Below, piece by piece: positions 1 through 8,030 of a DNA stretch of 64,000 nucleotides. This DNA is from Solirubrobacterales bacterium (lineage in GTDB: Bacteria > Actinomycetota > Thermoleophilia > Solirubrobacterales > 70-9), in NCBI GenBank assembly GCA_020438355.1, contig JAGQUT010000003.1:84414-148413 (forward strand), in the 5' to 3' direction. A model generated the notes under the pieces. It did no database searches, was not told the DNA's origin, and saw nothing but the letters and a program-made list of their open reading frames with translations. The position numbers were made by a program, and so were the translations under genes. Position 1 is the stretch's first letter; every line of letters starts with the position of its first letter.

Positions 1-1
1 C

Positions 2-1624
2 TCGGCCGAGACGACCTCGATGGTCAAGGAGCACGCGATCGAGGAGATGGGCCGCCCCGATGTCTGGACCGCCGGCGAGGGCGGCTCAGGCGGATCGGTC
101 CAGATCCAGATGATCTCCCAGAACTACCCCGGACTCCTCGACGGCATCACCCCCGGAGCAAGCTTCCCGGACAACTCCTCTCCCGATTACGCCGATTGCC
201 GCCTGCTTCAGAACTACTTCGACAACACGACGACAGGACAGAACCTCTCTGAAGCGCAACGCGCGTCGATCACCGGGATGGAATCGACCGTCAACGGTGG
301 CTGCAACCCGCTGGGCGCCGGCGCGGATGTCGTCAACGCGAGCGAGGGATGCGACGAAAACGTGGTCCCCGTATCGGTGATCTTCGACCCCGTAACCAAC
401 CCCGAGGGTGTCCGATGCACCATCTGGGACAACATGATCAACATCTACGGCCCGGACCCCCAGACCGGATACGCCAGGCGGACCTACGACAACACCGGCA
501 TCCAGTACGGGCTCCAGTCTTACCTCGACGGTGACATCAACATGAAGAGGTTCCTCGACCTGAACGAGTTCATCGGGGGCTACGACAACAACGGAATCCT
601 GCAGCCCGCCCGCTCGGTCGCCAACCAGGACGCTCTGAACATCGCCTACAAGACGGGGCGCTTCAACACGGGTGCCGGAAACTGGGCCTCCGTCCCGGTC
701 ATCGACCGCCGTACCTACCAGGACGTCTCCGCCAACGGCAACGTCCACCAGTTCGTCAACACTTACCGGTTGCGGGCCCGGCTGGATCTCTACAACGGCA
801 ACCACGACAACCACGTGATGTTCAGGGCACAAGGCACCGCGAACGTGAACGCCATGAACACCACCGCAATCGACTTGCTCTCCGACTGGCTCGACGCGAT
901 CGCCGCCGATGACTCATCGAAATCCCTGCCCCAAAAGGTCGTCGACAACAAACCCGCAGATGCAGTGGATGCCTGCTGGATCAACGGCAGCCGTGTGAAC
1001 GGAGTGGCCGAGATCGGCAATGACAACCCCTGCGAGAACACGTACCCGCCCCACTCTCTGCCCGCGAACCGGGCCGGCAAGCCGCTCAACTCGATCGCCG
1101 GCAAATGCACCCTGGCGCCAGTCGATCCCGCCGATTACGGATCACCCACACCCGACCAGATCGCCCGCCTGAACGCAATCTTCCCCAACGGCGTCTGCGA
1201 CTGGTCACAGCCCGGTCCCGGCCAGGGTCGCCTCACATCCAACAACCTGAACCGCTCTTTCGGCCCTGGCCAAAACCTCACAACCGCCAACCGGAGGCTG
1301 GGCCTGGTTCTGGACAGATACAGGGTGAACCAGAGCCGCCGTGGCGCGACCGTCAGAATGACTGCGTCGCTCTCCCCCTGCCCCGCGGTGACCTGGCAGA
1401 CCGTCCGCTTTGAACGCCGCGTGAAACAGGGCAGGAATTGGGTCTGGAGGCAAGTAGCCTCGCGGATGGCCACCGGCAATCGATGCCAGGCCAATTTCCG
1501 GGTTGAACGGATACGGCGTCAAACCCGACTGCGGGCCCGCGTTGTATCCATCGATGGCTTCCGGTGGGCTGCTTCCCCGGTCCGTACGGTCCGGATCAAC
1601 CCGGTCCGGCGTGACCGCAGATAG
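2..1624 (+). CDS. Secreted DUF6351-family hydrolase (5' end outside window)
   Basis: The frame is open from the window edge, so the start and any signal peptide are missing. The visible part resembles DUF6351 proteins, a tannase-like alpha/beta-hydrolase group. GEGGSGGSVQ, about 25 residues from the left edge, looks like the nucleophile elbow with serine in GGSGG, followed by NYPGLLDGITPGASFPD, typical of that family. Many paired cysteines suggest an exported, disulfide-bonded enzyme. After about residue 430 the protein changes to an Arg-rich, beta-strand-like tail with two cysteines, which may be a wall-binding or Ig-like module (inference). The substrate is unknown. Two tRNA genes follow on the same strand. 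The family call is fairly firm, the tail function is not. Confidence 0.7.
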   Translation, partial: SAETTSMVKEHAIEEMGRPDVWTAGEGGSGGSVQIQMISQNYPGLLDGITPGASFPDNSSPDYADCRLLQNYFDNTTTGQNLSEAQRASITGMESTVNGGCNPLGAGADVVNASEGCDENVVPVSVIFDPVTNPEGVRCTIWDNMINIYGPDPQTGYARRTYDNTGIQYGLQSYLDGDINMKRFLDLNEFIGGYDNNGILQPARSVANQDALNIAYKTGRFNTGAGNWASVPVIDRRTYQDVSANGNVHQFVNTYRLRARLDLYNGNHDNHVMFRAQGTANVNAMNTTAIDLLSDWLDAIAADDSSKSLPQKVVDNKPADAVDACWINGSRVNGVAEIGNDNPCENTYPPHSLPANRAGKPLNSIAGKCTLAPVDPADYGSPTPDQIARLNAIFPNGVCDWSQPGPGQGRLTSNNLNRSFGPGQNLTTANRRLGLVLDRYRVNQSRRGATVRMTASLSPCPAVTWQTVRFERRVKQGRNWVWRQVASRMATGNRCQANFRVERIRRQTRLRARVVSIDGFRWAASPVRTVRINPVRRDRR

Positions 1625-1638
1625 TTCCGGGCGCGGGA

Positions 1639-1644
1639 TATACT
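1639..1644 (+). promoter_or_regulatory. Probable -10 element of the tRNA-Gly/tRNA-Cys unit
   Basis: TATACT lies 11 bases before the first tRNA base, which would place the transcription start about 5 bases upstream of the mature tRNA. I see no convincing -35 element at the expected spacing. Confidence 0.45.
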
Positions 1645-1655
1645 CCGCCGACTTC

Positions 1656-1729
1656 GCGGCTGTAGCTCAGTTGGCTAGAGCGTCTGCTTGCCATGCAGAA
1701 GGTCGAGGGTTCGAATCCCTTCAGCCGCT
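1656..1729 (+). tRNA. tRNA-Gly (GCC)
   Basis: A full cloverleaf can be drawn. The 7-bp acceptor stem GCGGCTG pairs with CAGCCGC. The D arm is GCTC/GAGC. The anticodon stem TCTGC/GCAGA holds loop TTGCCAT with anticodon GCC. The T arm has GTTCGAATC. Discriminator base U and a GCGG start fit bacterial tRNA-Gly. CCA is not encoded. Confidence 0.96.
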
Positions 1730-1760
1730 TCCGGGAGACCCTGCGAGGGCAATCCCATCC

Positions 1761-1831
1761 GGCGCCTTGGCGGAGTGGCTACGCAGCGGCCTGCAAAGCC
1801 GTTTACACCGGTTCGACTCCGGTAGGCGCCT
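1761..1831 (+). tRNA. tRNA-Cys (GCA)
   Basis: The acceptor stem GGCGCCT pairs with AGGCGCC. The anticodon stem GCGGC/GCCGT holds loop CTGCAAA, giving anticodon GCA. The T loop is GTTCGACTC and the discriminator base is U, as expected for tRNA-Cys. It lies 31 bases after tRNA-Gly, so the two are probably co-transcribed. Confidence 0.96.
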
Positions 1832-1873
1832 TTCCGCGCCGCACCCCGAGTAATGAAGTCTGATTCCGGGGAT

Positions 1874-2275
1874 TCAGAATGATGCGTCGAGGGCCTGGTT
1901 TACCAGGGCGTCGGCTTCGGAGTTCTGTTCCCGCCGCACGTGAGTGATTGACCAGTCTGAAAGGCCGGAGAGAGCTTCCCGGGCTTCGGCGTAAAGGGGC
2001 TTCATGTCCGGATGCTTGACCTTGTACTGCCCGAGCATCTGTTTGACCACGAGTTCGGAATCTCCACGGATCTCCAACTCGTCGGCCCCAAGCTCGACAG
2101 CCATCCTGATGCCCCTGATGAGGGCCTTGTACTCGGCGACGTTGTTGGTCGCATCGCCAATGGTCTCGCCAAGATCGGTGATCACCTCCCCCTCCGGGTC
2201 ACGGACGACAATTCCGATTGCTGCCGGACCGGGGTTGCCCCTGGCCCCGCCGTCAACGTTGATGGTCAGCTTCAT
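1874..2275 (-). CDS. Ribonuclease HI-like protein (reverse-transcriptase-like RNase H fold)
   Basis: A 133-aa single-domain RNase H of the short type common in Actinobacteria, expected to cut the RNA strand of RNA-DNA hybrids. The acidic catalytic set is visible: D8 in INVDGGARGNPG, E48 in NVAEYKAL, D72 in RGDSELV and D122 in SEADALVN. The start at MKLTINVDGG is chosen because it begins directly at the first beta strand and has a TAGTTT hexamer 7 bases upstream, which suggests a leaderless mRNA. An upstream in-frame extension would overlap the neighbouring recombinase gene and looks non-coding. An RNase HII is also encoded in this window (14902-15564). Confidence 0.88.
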   Translation of the reverse strand: MKLTINVDGGARGNPGPAAIGIVVRDPEGEVITDLGETIGDATNNVAEYKALIRGIRMAVELGADELEIRGDSELVVKQMLGQYKVKHPDMKPLYAEAREALSGLSDWSITHVRREQNSEADALVNQALDASF

Positions 2276-2282
2276 TGACTGG

Positions 2283-2288
2283 AAACTA
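2283..2288 (-). promoter_or_regulatory. Putative leaderless -10 (TAGTTT) for the RNase H-like gene
   Basis: On the minus strand TAGTTT ends 7 bases before the ATG. This is one of about a dozen TANNNT hexamers at this spacing in the window. No clear -35 is visible. Confidence 0.4.
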
Positions 2289-2363
2289 TCCGGACCGGCC
2301 TTACGGGCGGCATCAGCCGTTCCCGCCTGCGAGAAGATCCCCGCCCTTCCTGGCGGGCAGCCC

Positions 2364-3260
2364 TCAGGCACGCGGGTGGCTGCCCGCGTAGGCATCGCGA
2401 AGGCGGGCTGCGTCGAGATGGGTGTAGACCTGGGTCGTCGAGATCGATGCATGCCCGAGCAGCTCCTGGATCGATCTCAGGTCGGCGCCTCCCTCGAGCA
2501 GATGGGTCGCGAACGAGTGCCTCAAGGCATGTGGTGAAACCCCTCCCGCAGCGGCGGCCTCCCTCATGCGGATCGCCAGACGCCGCGAAAGGTCGGATGC
2601 CGAAAGCGGCCTGCCGTTCCGGGAAAGGAAGAGCACCCGTTCGGCGGGATCGACCACGAGGCTCGGTCGCGCCTTCTCGAGGTACAGCTCGACGGCCTTT
2701 CTGGCCGGTTCACCAACCGGAACCAGGCGGTGCTTGGAACCCTTGCCGAGAACCCTGATCAGTTCGTCGTCGAAGTCGATCGAGTCGGTGGTGAGGGTGA
2801 GCACTTCCTCGCTGCGCAAGCCACACGAGTAGGTCAGTTCGAACATGGCCCGGTCACGAATCTCGAGAGGAGAGCCGGAAGGAACCGAGTCGAGCAGCGA
2901 GGACATCTGCTCGATCGTCAGGACCTGAGGCAGCTTCGACTTGCGCCGCGGCGCCGAGACGAGATCGGCCGGATTCTGTCCGACCCGGCCGGTCCGAAGC
3001 AGGAAGCCGTAGAAGCCCCGGATCGCGGCCAGTTTCCTCGCGACAGTCGCCGGTGCGCGCCCCGCCGCGGAAAGTGACGCAGCGTAGCGGCGCAGGTCCC
3101 GGTGCCCGATGTCTCCAGGCTGCTGCCCGGAAGCCGAGGCCCATTCCCGAAGCTGGCCGAGGTCCCGCTCGTAGGCCGCGATGCTGCGCGGTGCCGTGCC
3201 CGCCGCAACGAGGTCGCGACGATAAAGGTCAAGGGCTTCATCCCAGCCCGGGCAGCCCAT
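2364..3260 (-). CDS. xerD: Tyrosine recombinase XerC/XerD
   Basis: 298 aa, the normal Xer length. An N-terminal SAM-like core-binding domain (about 1-105) precedes the catalytic domain. The active-site set is complete: R149 (CGLRSEE), K173 (LGKGSKHR), H244 and R247 (HALRHSFATHL), H270 (LLGHASISTTQ) and the nucleophile Y279 (VYTH). Xer proteins resolve chromosome dimers at dif sites. The ATG start has GGAGG about 8 bases upstream. The surroundings are housekeeping genes with no phage or integron signs, so a chromosomal Xer is more likely than an element integrase. Whether it is XerC or XerD cannot be decided from the sequence alone. Confidence 0.9.
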   Translation of the reverse strand: MGCPGWDEALDLYRRDLVAAGTAPRSIAAYERDLGQLREWASASGQQPGDIGHRDLRRYAASLSAAGRAPATVARKLAAIRGFYGFLLRTGRVGQNPADLVSAPRRKSKLPQVLTIEQMSSLLDSVPSGSPLEIRDRAMFELTYSCGLRSEEVLTLTTDSIDFDDELIRVLGKGSKHRLVPVGEPARKAVELYLEKARPSLVVDPAERVLFLSRNGRPLSASDLSRRLAIRMREAAAAGGVSPHALRHSFATHLLEGGADLRSIQELLGHASISTTQVYTHLDAARLRDAYAGSHPRA

Positions 3261-3287
3261 GGTCAGCCTCCGGTACCTGTCCGGGGT

Positions 3288-4328
3288 CTACCCGATGTAG
3301 ACGGGAGTGCCAACTTCGACCCGGTCGTAGAGGTCGATCACGTCATCAACGCTCATGCGGATGCAGCCGTGAGAGGCGGCGCTGCCCAGCGAGTAATCCT
3401 CCGACGTACCGTGAAAGCCAACCGAACCGTTGACGCCGAGCCAGCGGGCCTTGAGGGGATTCTCGGGAACTCCGCCGGGGATGACCTGCCCGGCCTGGTC
3501 ACCGGCCCAGTCCGAATTGGGGACGGTCCAGACCGGATCGACCTGCTTGGACTGGATCGAGTAGAGGCCGCTGGGAGTCTCGTAGCCTGCCGCACCCACC
3601 GCCACCGTGTAGGTCTTGACCAGTTCAAGGTTCTTCCAAAGCTTGACCTGGAACGTGCTTCGGTCAACGGTGAGGTAGGTCGGATATTGCTCCGCCACCT
3701 CGCTGGTGGTCACGGAAGGTTTGGTCACGTTGACCTTGGCCACGAGAGTGCGGGTGCCCCGTCCGCTGTCCAGCAGACCATGGAGCTGCTCGGAGAGCAG
3801 GTTGTCTCGAAGCTTGTAACCGTTCTCGGCCTTCACGACCGTGAGAGATGACGGTCCGGCGGATACCGAGGCGTCGACCGGTTCCTTGACGATGCCGTCA
3901 GCTACTTCCTTGACGAAGCGGTTGACCGACTTCTCGGAGTACGCCACATTGACCGGAATGGCGGCGTTGACTTCGCCGCCGGTCACCTCACGGATGACCC
4001 GGGTCGGGAGTGAGCCCTCACGGCTCTCTTCGAATGCCCGGTCAATGGCAGCGTTCACGTTCGCCCGGATCTTCAATTCCTTTGCGGGCAGAGTGAAGGT
4101 CTCCTTCTTGAACTTCACCTTGACGGGCTTCCGCTGCGGAGCCAGAACCTGGTTGGAGAGTGCCTGCGTCGCCTGTTCACGGGTCATGCCGCTCAGATCG
4201 ACTCCGGCCACAGTAACCCCGTTGGCGATCGTGTCCTTCTGCGAACCGTCATAGGCGTACGCGGCCACGGCTCCGCCAAGGAGGAGTACTACGACGGCAA
4301 TTATCGCTACCTGGGTCTTGCGCCCCAC
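3288..4328 (-). CDS. L,D-transpeptidase (YkuD domain) with peptidoglycan-binding-like N-terminus
   Basis: 346 aa with a GTG start and AGGA just upstream. One membrane-spanning segment at about residues 6-26 is followed by an extracellular region resembling the PG_binding_4/VanW-associated module, then a YkuD catalytic domain. The catalytic motif SHGCIRMS is near the C-terminus with Cys322 and His320. Such enzymes make 3-3 peptidoglycan cross-links or attach proteins to the wall, outside the membrane. TACAAT at 4368-4373 could be the -10 for a transcript with a short leader. The gene ends 27 bases before the recombinase gene start and probably shares a transcript with it. Confidence 0.88.
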   Translation of the reverse strand: MGRKTQVAIIAVVVLLLGGAVAAYAYDGSQKDTIANGVTVAGVDLSGMTREQATQALSNQVLAPQRKPVKVKFKKETFTLPAKELKIRANVNAAIDRAFEESREGSLPTRVIREVTGGEVNAAIPVNVAYSEKSVNRFVKEVADGIVKEPVDASVSAGPSSLTVVKAENGYKLRDNLLSEQLHGLLDSGRGTRTLVAKVNVTKPSVTTSEVAEQYPTYLTVDRSTFQVKLWKNLELVKTYTVAVGAAGYETPSGLYSIQSKQVDPVWTVPNSDWAGDQAGQVIPGGVPENPLKARWLGVNGSVGFHGTSEDYSLGSAASHGCIRMSVDDVIDLYDRVEVGTPVYIG

Positions 4329-4367
4329 TTCAATCCTGCTCTCTGATCCGCTGGAATTCCTCTACCG

Positions 4368-4373
4368 ATTGTA
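4368..4373 (-). promoter_or_regulatory. Possible -10 (TACAAT) upstream of the L,D-transpeptidase gene
   Basis: Minus-strand TACAAT lies 39 bases before the GTG start in an otherwise AT-richer stretch between two minus-strand genes. The -35 is weak. Confidence 0.35.
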
Positions 4374-4433
4374 GATACCACGACAGTCGGGCATTTCCCT
4401 CTACAGGAACGAAATTGCCGTTGCAGCCGGAAT

Positions 4434-5561
4434 TCAGTCCTGGACAGGCGGTGACGGGTCAAACAGGGCAGCATCTTCCCGCCCCAGGTCCTTCCTCGAG
4501 CGGTCCACGTGAGGGCTGTGCCGAAGGAAGTCCTCGACTGCCGGTTCGTAGCTGTACTTGACCTCGTCCCGGGCGGAAACCGGGTCCAGACGGAGGCGAT
4601 CACGAAGGTGGAGAACCGTTTCCCTGGAGGTGTACCTGAAGTGAAACCCGGTCGCCTTGAACTTGCGGTTGTCGATGCCCCGGCCGAAACGGAGTTGCTT
4701 CACCATCTCTGGAGGCAGGGTCAACCCCAGCCGGCGGTACCCGGCCATGGCGAGCGAGGTACCCCAGGGCGGAATCACAGGGAGGGGATGTTTGCCTAGC
4801 AGGGAGATCACCTCGGAAAGGGTCAGGACCCCGTCTCCGGCGACATTGAAGACACCCGGGAAGTCACGGACTGTCACGTGTTCGAGGGCGTGGACGACAT
4901 CGACCTCGTCGACGAACTGGTAGCGGGGATCGAATCCGGCGATCATCGGCACCGCAGGGAGCGCGAGAAACTGGACATGTGATGTATCGACTTCGGCCCC
5001 GAGGACGTTCGCGAACCGGAGCACCGAAACCGTTACTCCCGGTCGCTGACTGCGGAACTCTTCGACTGCCGCCTCGGCTTCGACCACGTCCCGCTCGACC
5101 CTGGTCCCCGGCTCGTGTCGCCTCGGCATGTCCTCCGTGAAGTAGGCGGGGTCGTCCTGTTCGCACCCGTACCAGTGGGCGGAGCTCTTGAAGACCAGCT
5201 TCCGGACCGGCGAGTCGCCAGCGGCACAGGCAGCAAGGATGTTGAGGGTGCCGATGACGTTGTTCTCGTGGATCGCGTCGGGACGCCGGCCGTCAGGTCC
5301 TCTGACCGAGTCGACCATGAGCCGCGAGTCGATAACAGTGTCGATCCGGGCGGCCCTGACGATCTTCTCGATCAGCCCGTGCTGAACGCCTACCTTGACG
5401 TACTCGGTGCGGCTCAGCTCACGGGTGGGCTCGTTGGGATCCACCCCGATGATCGCCTCGATCTCCGGATTAGTCTCCAGGGCCGCCGCCAGCCTCCCGC
5501 CCCAATAGGTCGAGAGCCCGGTCACCAGAACCCGGCGGGCACCTTTCAGCTCGTCCGGCAT
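4434..5561 (-). CDS. NAD-dependent epimerase/dehydratase-like SDR (Rv0501-like)
   Basis: About 375 aa with an N-terminal Rossmann signature VLVTGLSTYWGGRLA and the core of an extended SDR: FKSSAHWYG, then VSVLRFANVLG, then FVDEVDVVHALEHV and GVFNVAGDGVL. This pattern matches the actinobacterial SDR group that includes M. tuberculosis Rv0501. The usual catalytic YxxxK is replaced by a region reading VERDVVEAE, so simple sugar-epimerase chemistry is doubtful. The start may be ATG 5561 or ATG 5570; neither has a good Shine-Dalgarno. It is divergent from an alpha/beta hydrolase gene. Substrate unknown. Confidence 0.72.
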   Translation of the reverse strand: MPDELKGARRVLVTGLSTYWGGRLAAALETNPEIEAIIGVDPNEPTRELSRTEYVKVGVQHGLIEKIVRAARIDTVIDSRLMVDSVRGPDGRRPDAIHENNVIGTLNILAACAAGDSPVRKLVFKSSAHWYGCEQDDPAYFTEDMPRRHEPGTRVERDVVEAEAAVEEFRSQRPGVTVSVLRFANVLGAEVDTSHVQFLALPAVPMIAGFDPRYQFVDEVDVVHALEHVTVRDFPGVFNVAGDGVLTLSEVISLLGKHPLPVIPPWGTSLAMAGYRRLGLTLPPEMVKQLRFGRGIDNRKFKATGFHFRYTSRETVLHLRDRLRLDPVSARDEVKYSYEPAVEDFLRHSPHVDRSRKDLGREDAALFDPSPPVQD

Positions 5562-5601
5562 CCTGCGCATTGTGTCAGGCGGAATGGTCACGGCGGAGGT
5601 A

Positions 5602-5607
5602 TAGAGT
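5602..5607 (+). promoter_or_regulatory. Putative leaderless -10 (TAGAGT) for the alpha/beta hydrolase
   Basis: TAGAGT ends 7 bases before the GTG start at 5615, within TATAGAGT. A GGAGG at 5595-5599 is too far from the start to be an ideal ribosome site, so leaderless translation is plausible. Confidence 0.4.
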
Positions 5608-5614
5608 CGTTTTC

Positions 5615-6571
5615 GTGACCGAGCTGGTTTCAGACAACGACGGCCTTCTGAACGAAGCCCCGCCGCCCGCACCGGTTCACGACGACTACGGAGTGTCCGA
5701 CGGCCGATGGCTGGAGATCAACTGGGCCGAACGGATTCGGGAAGTCACGGTTGATTCGGTTTTGGGACGGACCCCGGTCAGCTATGTCGATCAGGGAGAA
5801 GGCCCGCCAATTCTGCTGGTTCACGGGCTGGGAGGCAGCTGGAGAAACTGGCTGGAGAACATCCCCGCGCTCTCCGATGACCACCGGGTGGTGGCACTCG
5901 ACCTTCCGGGGTTCGGTCTCAGTCCCATGCCGGAGGGTGAAATCTCGATGCCTGCCTTCGGCGACTTTCTCCTGAGTTTCGTCGACGCCGTAGGACTCGG
6001 CCCGGAGACCTTCCTGGTCGGCCACTCGATGGGCGGCTTCATCTCGACCGAGGCCGTGACCAGCCGTCCCGAGAGGTTCGCCCGTATGAGCCTGGTCTCT
6101 GCGGCCGGAATCAGCTTCGCAAGGATCTCCGGCACCCGGAAGTCGGTGACCGCCGTGATCGTCAAGGCGATGATCCCGATAGCCGCGAGCAGGGCCGAGC
6201 GGAACCTGAGCCGCAAACGACTTCGGACGGCATCTTTCGCGGGCGTTATCGCTCACCCGAGCATGATCGGCCACGAAATTCTCTGGGAGCTCGGGACCTA
6301 CGCGGCCTTGAGGTCCCCCGCCCTGTTCCCTGCTGCTTACGCGCTGGGGGGCTACGACAACCGCGAGGCGCTGAGCGACATCGAGATTCCGACCCAGATC
6401 GTCTGGGGCCAGCAGGATCGGCTCGTGCCGGTCGGGGCGGCCTACTCCTATGCCCGCCGGATCAGGGACTCGGAACTGTCCCTGGTCGACGACTGTGGTC
6501 ACATGGTCCAGATGGAACGGCCGGCCAGGTTCAACAGCGAGATCAGCCGCTTCGGCTCCGAAGCCGGCTGA
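5615..6571 (+). CDS. Alpha/beta-fold hydrolase
   Basis: 318 aa from the chosen GTG. The hydrolase core starts at about residue 45. LLVHGLGG forms the oxyanion strand. S138 in VGHSMGG is the nucleophile, D268 in WGQQDRLVP the acid and H296 in DDCGHMVQMERP the general base, so the triad is complete. No signal peptide is seen, hence cytosolic. An upstream ATG (5570) is rejected because it overlaps the divergent SDR gene. The overall pattern resembles lipase/epoxide-hydrolase-type enzymes, but the substrate cannot be named. Confidence 0.85.
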   Translation: MTELVSDNDGLLNEAPPPAPVHDDYGVSDGRWLEINWAERIREVTVDSVLGRTPVSYVDQGEGPPILLVHGLGGSWRNWLENIPALSDDHRVVALDLPGFGLSPMPEGEISMPAFGDFLLSFVDAVGLGPETFLVGHSMGGFISTEAVTSRPERFARMSLVSAAGISFARISGTRKSVTAVIVKAMIPIAASRAERNLSRKRLRTASFAGVIAHPSMIGHEILWELGTYAALRSPALFPAAYALGGYDNREALSDIEIPTQIVWGQQDRLVPVGAAYSYARRIRDSELSLVDDCGHMVQMERPARFNSEISRFGSEAG

Positions 6572-6595
6572 TCCCGCCGTCGGTTCAGGTTCTGT

Positions 6596-7945
6596 TCAGG
6601 GAAGCTGCTTCTTCAGCTTCGCGATCTGGCTGGTCAGCGACCCCACCCGCTGACGATCACTCGCGGCCTTGCGCCTGGCAGCTTTCGCCTTGCGGACCAA
6701 AGCGGCTTTCCGCTTGCCGCTGGCCTTCCGGGACTGCTTCGAGAGCTTCGCGGCCTTCTTCTGGCTGCTGGCAGCGTTCTTTTTCGCCTTCGCCAGGTCG
6801 CCGTTCAGCTTCGCGATCCGGGCCTTGAGCCGGACCACCTTGGTGTAGCTGTCGCTCTGGAGCTTCGCGATCTGGACCAGGTTGTTCTCGGCCACATTCA
6901 CCTCGGGCACGTGCCAGTTGTTGCCGGAGGCAACGATCGGAATCACGCTGGCCAGCAACGGGTCGGCCTCGGCGGTGAAACTGACGTTCAGCCAGTGCTT
7001 GGTCCCTTCCCTGTCGCAGGATGCGGCGACACCATCCGGGGACGCGGTCCAGAAGGCCTTCTCCACGCCATCGGCTGGCGGGGACAGCAGGTAGTCCATG
7101 TTGACCAGCGGCGTGAGGAATTGCTCACCGCTCAGTTCGGCCGGATTGGTGCACACCACCTCGAACTGGTTGCGGTCCGGCCGCGGCATGTCATAGGCCC
7201 AGTAGCCGGAGCCGACATCAGCGAACGGTGGATCATCCGCGGGGGTTCCGTTGAACATCGAGTAGGCGACGAGGCAGCCGTACTGTCCGACTTCCGAGCA
7301 GGCCGGAACGTTGGAGAACATGCCCCCGACCAGTTCGTTCTTCGGCACGTGGATGTTGGCTCCAGGCAGGATTGCCCCGACCAGCTGCTTGCGAACCGCC
7401 GGCTTCGGGTCGATCTCCTCGTCAACGAGCCGGGCAAGGGTCGCCGAGCCCTGGGAGTGGCCGACGAGAATCACGCCACGACCGTCGTTGTAATTGGCCA
7501 GATAGTCCTTCCAGGCCGAAAGGGCACTCTGGTAAGCCACCTCTGTGCGTTCGGTGTAGACCCCCGGGTTCGTGTCCTGGCGGTACATGGGTGCATAGAC
7601 GTCGCAGACACGGGAGAACATCCGCGCCTGCTGGACGACCACCCGCTTGACTTCCGGGTCCTTGTCGAGGTTCGCGTTGGGAGTGGCCTGCTCGCTGACG
7701 GTCGGGTACACGTAAAAGCAGTCGACCGGCGGATTGTCCGGCCTCGTGAAGCCGATAGTGGCTGGCGGGTTGCCGGCCTTCGTGCTGATCGAGCCTGCGC
7801 AAAGGTCGTCACTCTGACCTGGCTTGCAGATCCAGACCGTGTCCTCGGCCTGGGCCGTGGACGGCTGCGAGATGGCCAGCAGGCCGATGAACATCGTCAG
7901 GCAGGCCAGGGCCAGCCAGGTACTGCGAGCAGAAACTCTTGACAC
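6596..7945 (-). CDS. Secreted DUF3089 lipase-like protein with Lys-rich coiled-coil tail
   Basis: 449 aa from a GTG with GGGAGGAG 7 bases upstream. A signal peptide covers about 1-33 (cleavage near AQA-ED). The DUF3089 alpha/beta-hydrolase core includes DCFYVYPTVS, VYAPMYRQ and the nucleophile S164 in LVGHSQGS. Several cysteines fit an exported fold. Unlike its neighbour at 8031-9188, it has about 80 extra residues at the C-terminus forming a Lys/Ala-rich coiled coil, which may bind anionic wall polymers (inference). The two genes are tandem paralogues in the same orientation. Members of this family are presumed lipases or esterases with unknown substrates. Confidence 0.8.
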   Translation of the reverse strand: MSRVSARSTWLALACLTMFIGLLAISQPSTAQAEDTVWICKPGQSDDLCAGSISTKAGNPPATIGFTRPDNPPVDCFYVYPTVSEQATPNANLDKDPEVKRVVVQQARMFSRVCDVYAPMYRQDTNPGVYTERTEVAYQSALSAWKDYLANYNDGRGVILVGHSQGSATLARLVDEEIDPKPAVRKQLVGAILPGANIHVPKNELVGGMFSNVPACSEVGQYGCLVAYSMFNGTPADDPPFADVGSGYWAYDMPRPDRNQFEVVCTNPAELSGEQFLTPLVNMDYLLSPPADGVEKAFWTASPDGVAASCDREGTKHWLNVSFTAEADPLLASVIPIVASGNNWHVPEVNVAENNLVQIAKLQSDSYTKVVRLKARIAKLNGDLAKAKKNAASSQKKAAKLSKQSRKASGKRKAALVRKAKAARRKAASDRQRVGSLTSQIAKLKKQLP

Positions 7946-8030
7946 GATCAGACTCCTCCCAGAGAGATTGACTTCAGCATCATCCACCATCGCAAACACC
8001 GGGGTAGTTCCGATGGAGCGGTTGGGCGCT

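Noticed and set aside
2364-3260. Xer recombinase as a sign of an integrated element
   Set aside because: No att-like repeats, phage genes or composition change nearby; it sits among housekeeping genes and has normal Xer length.
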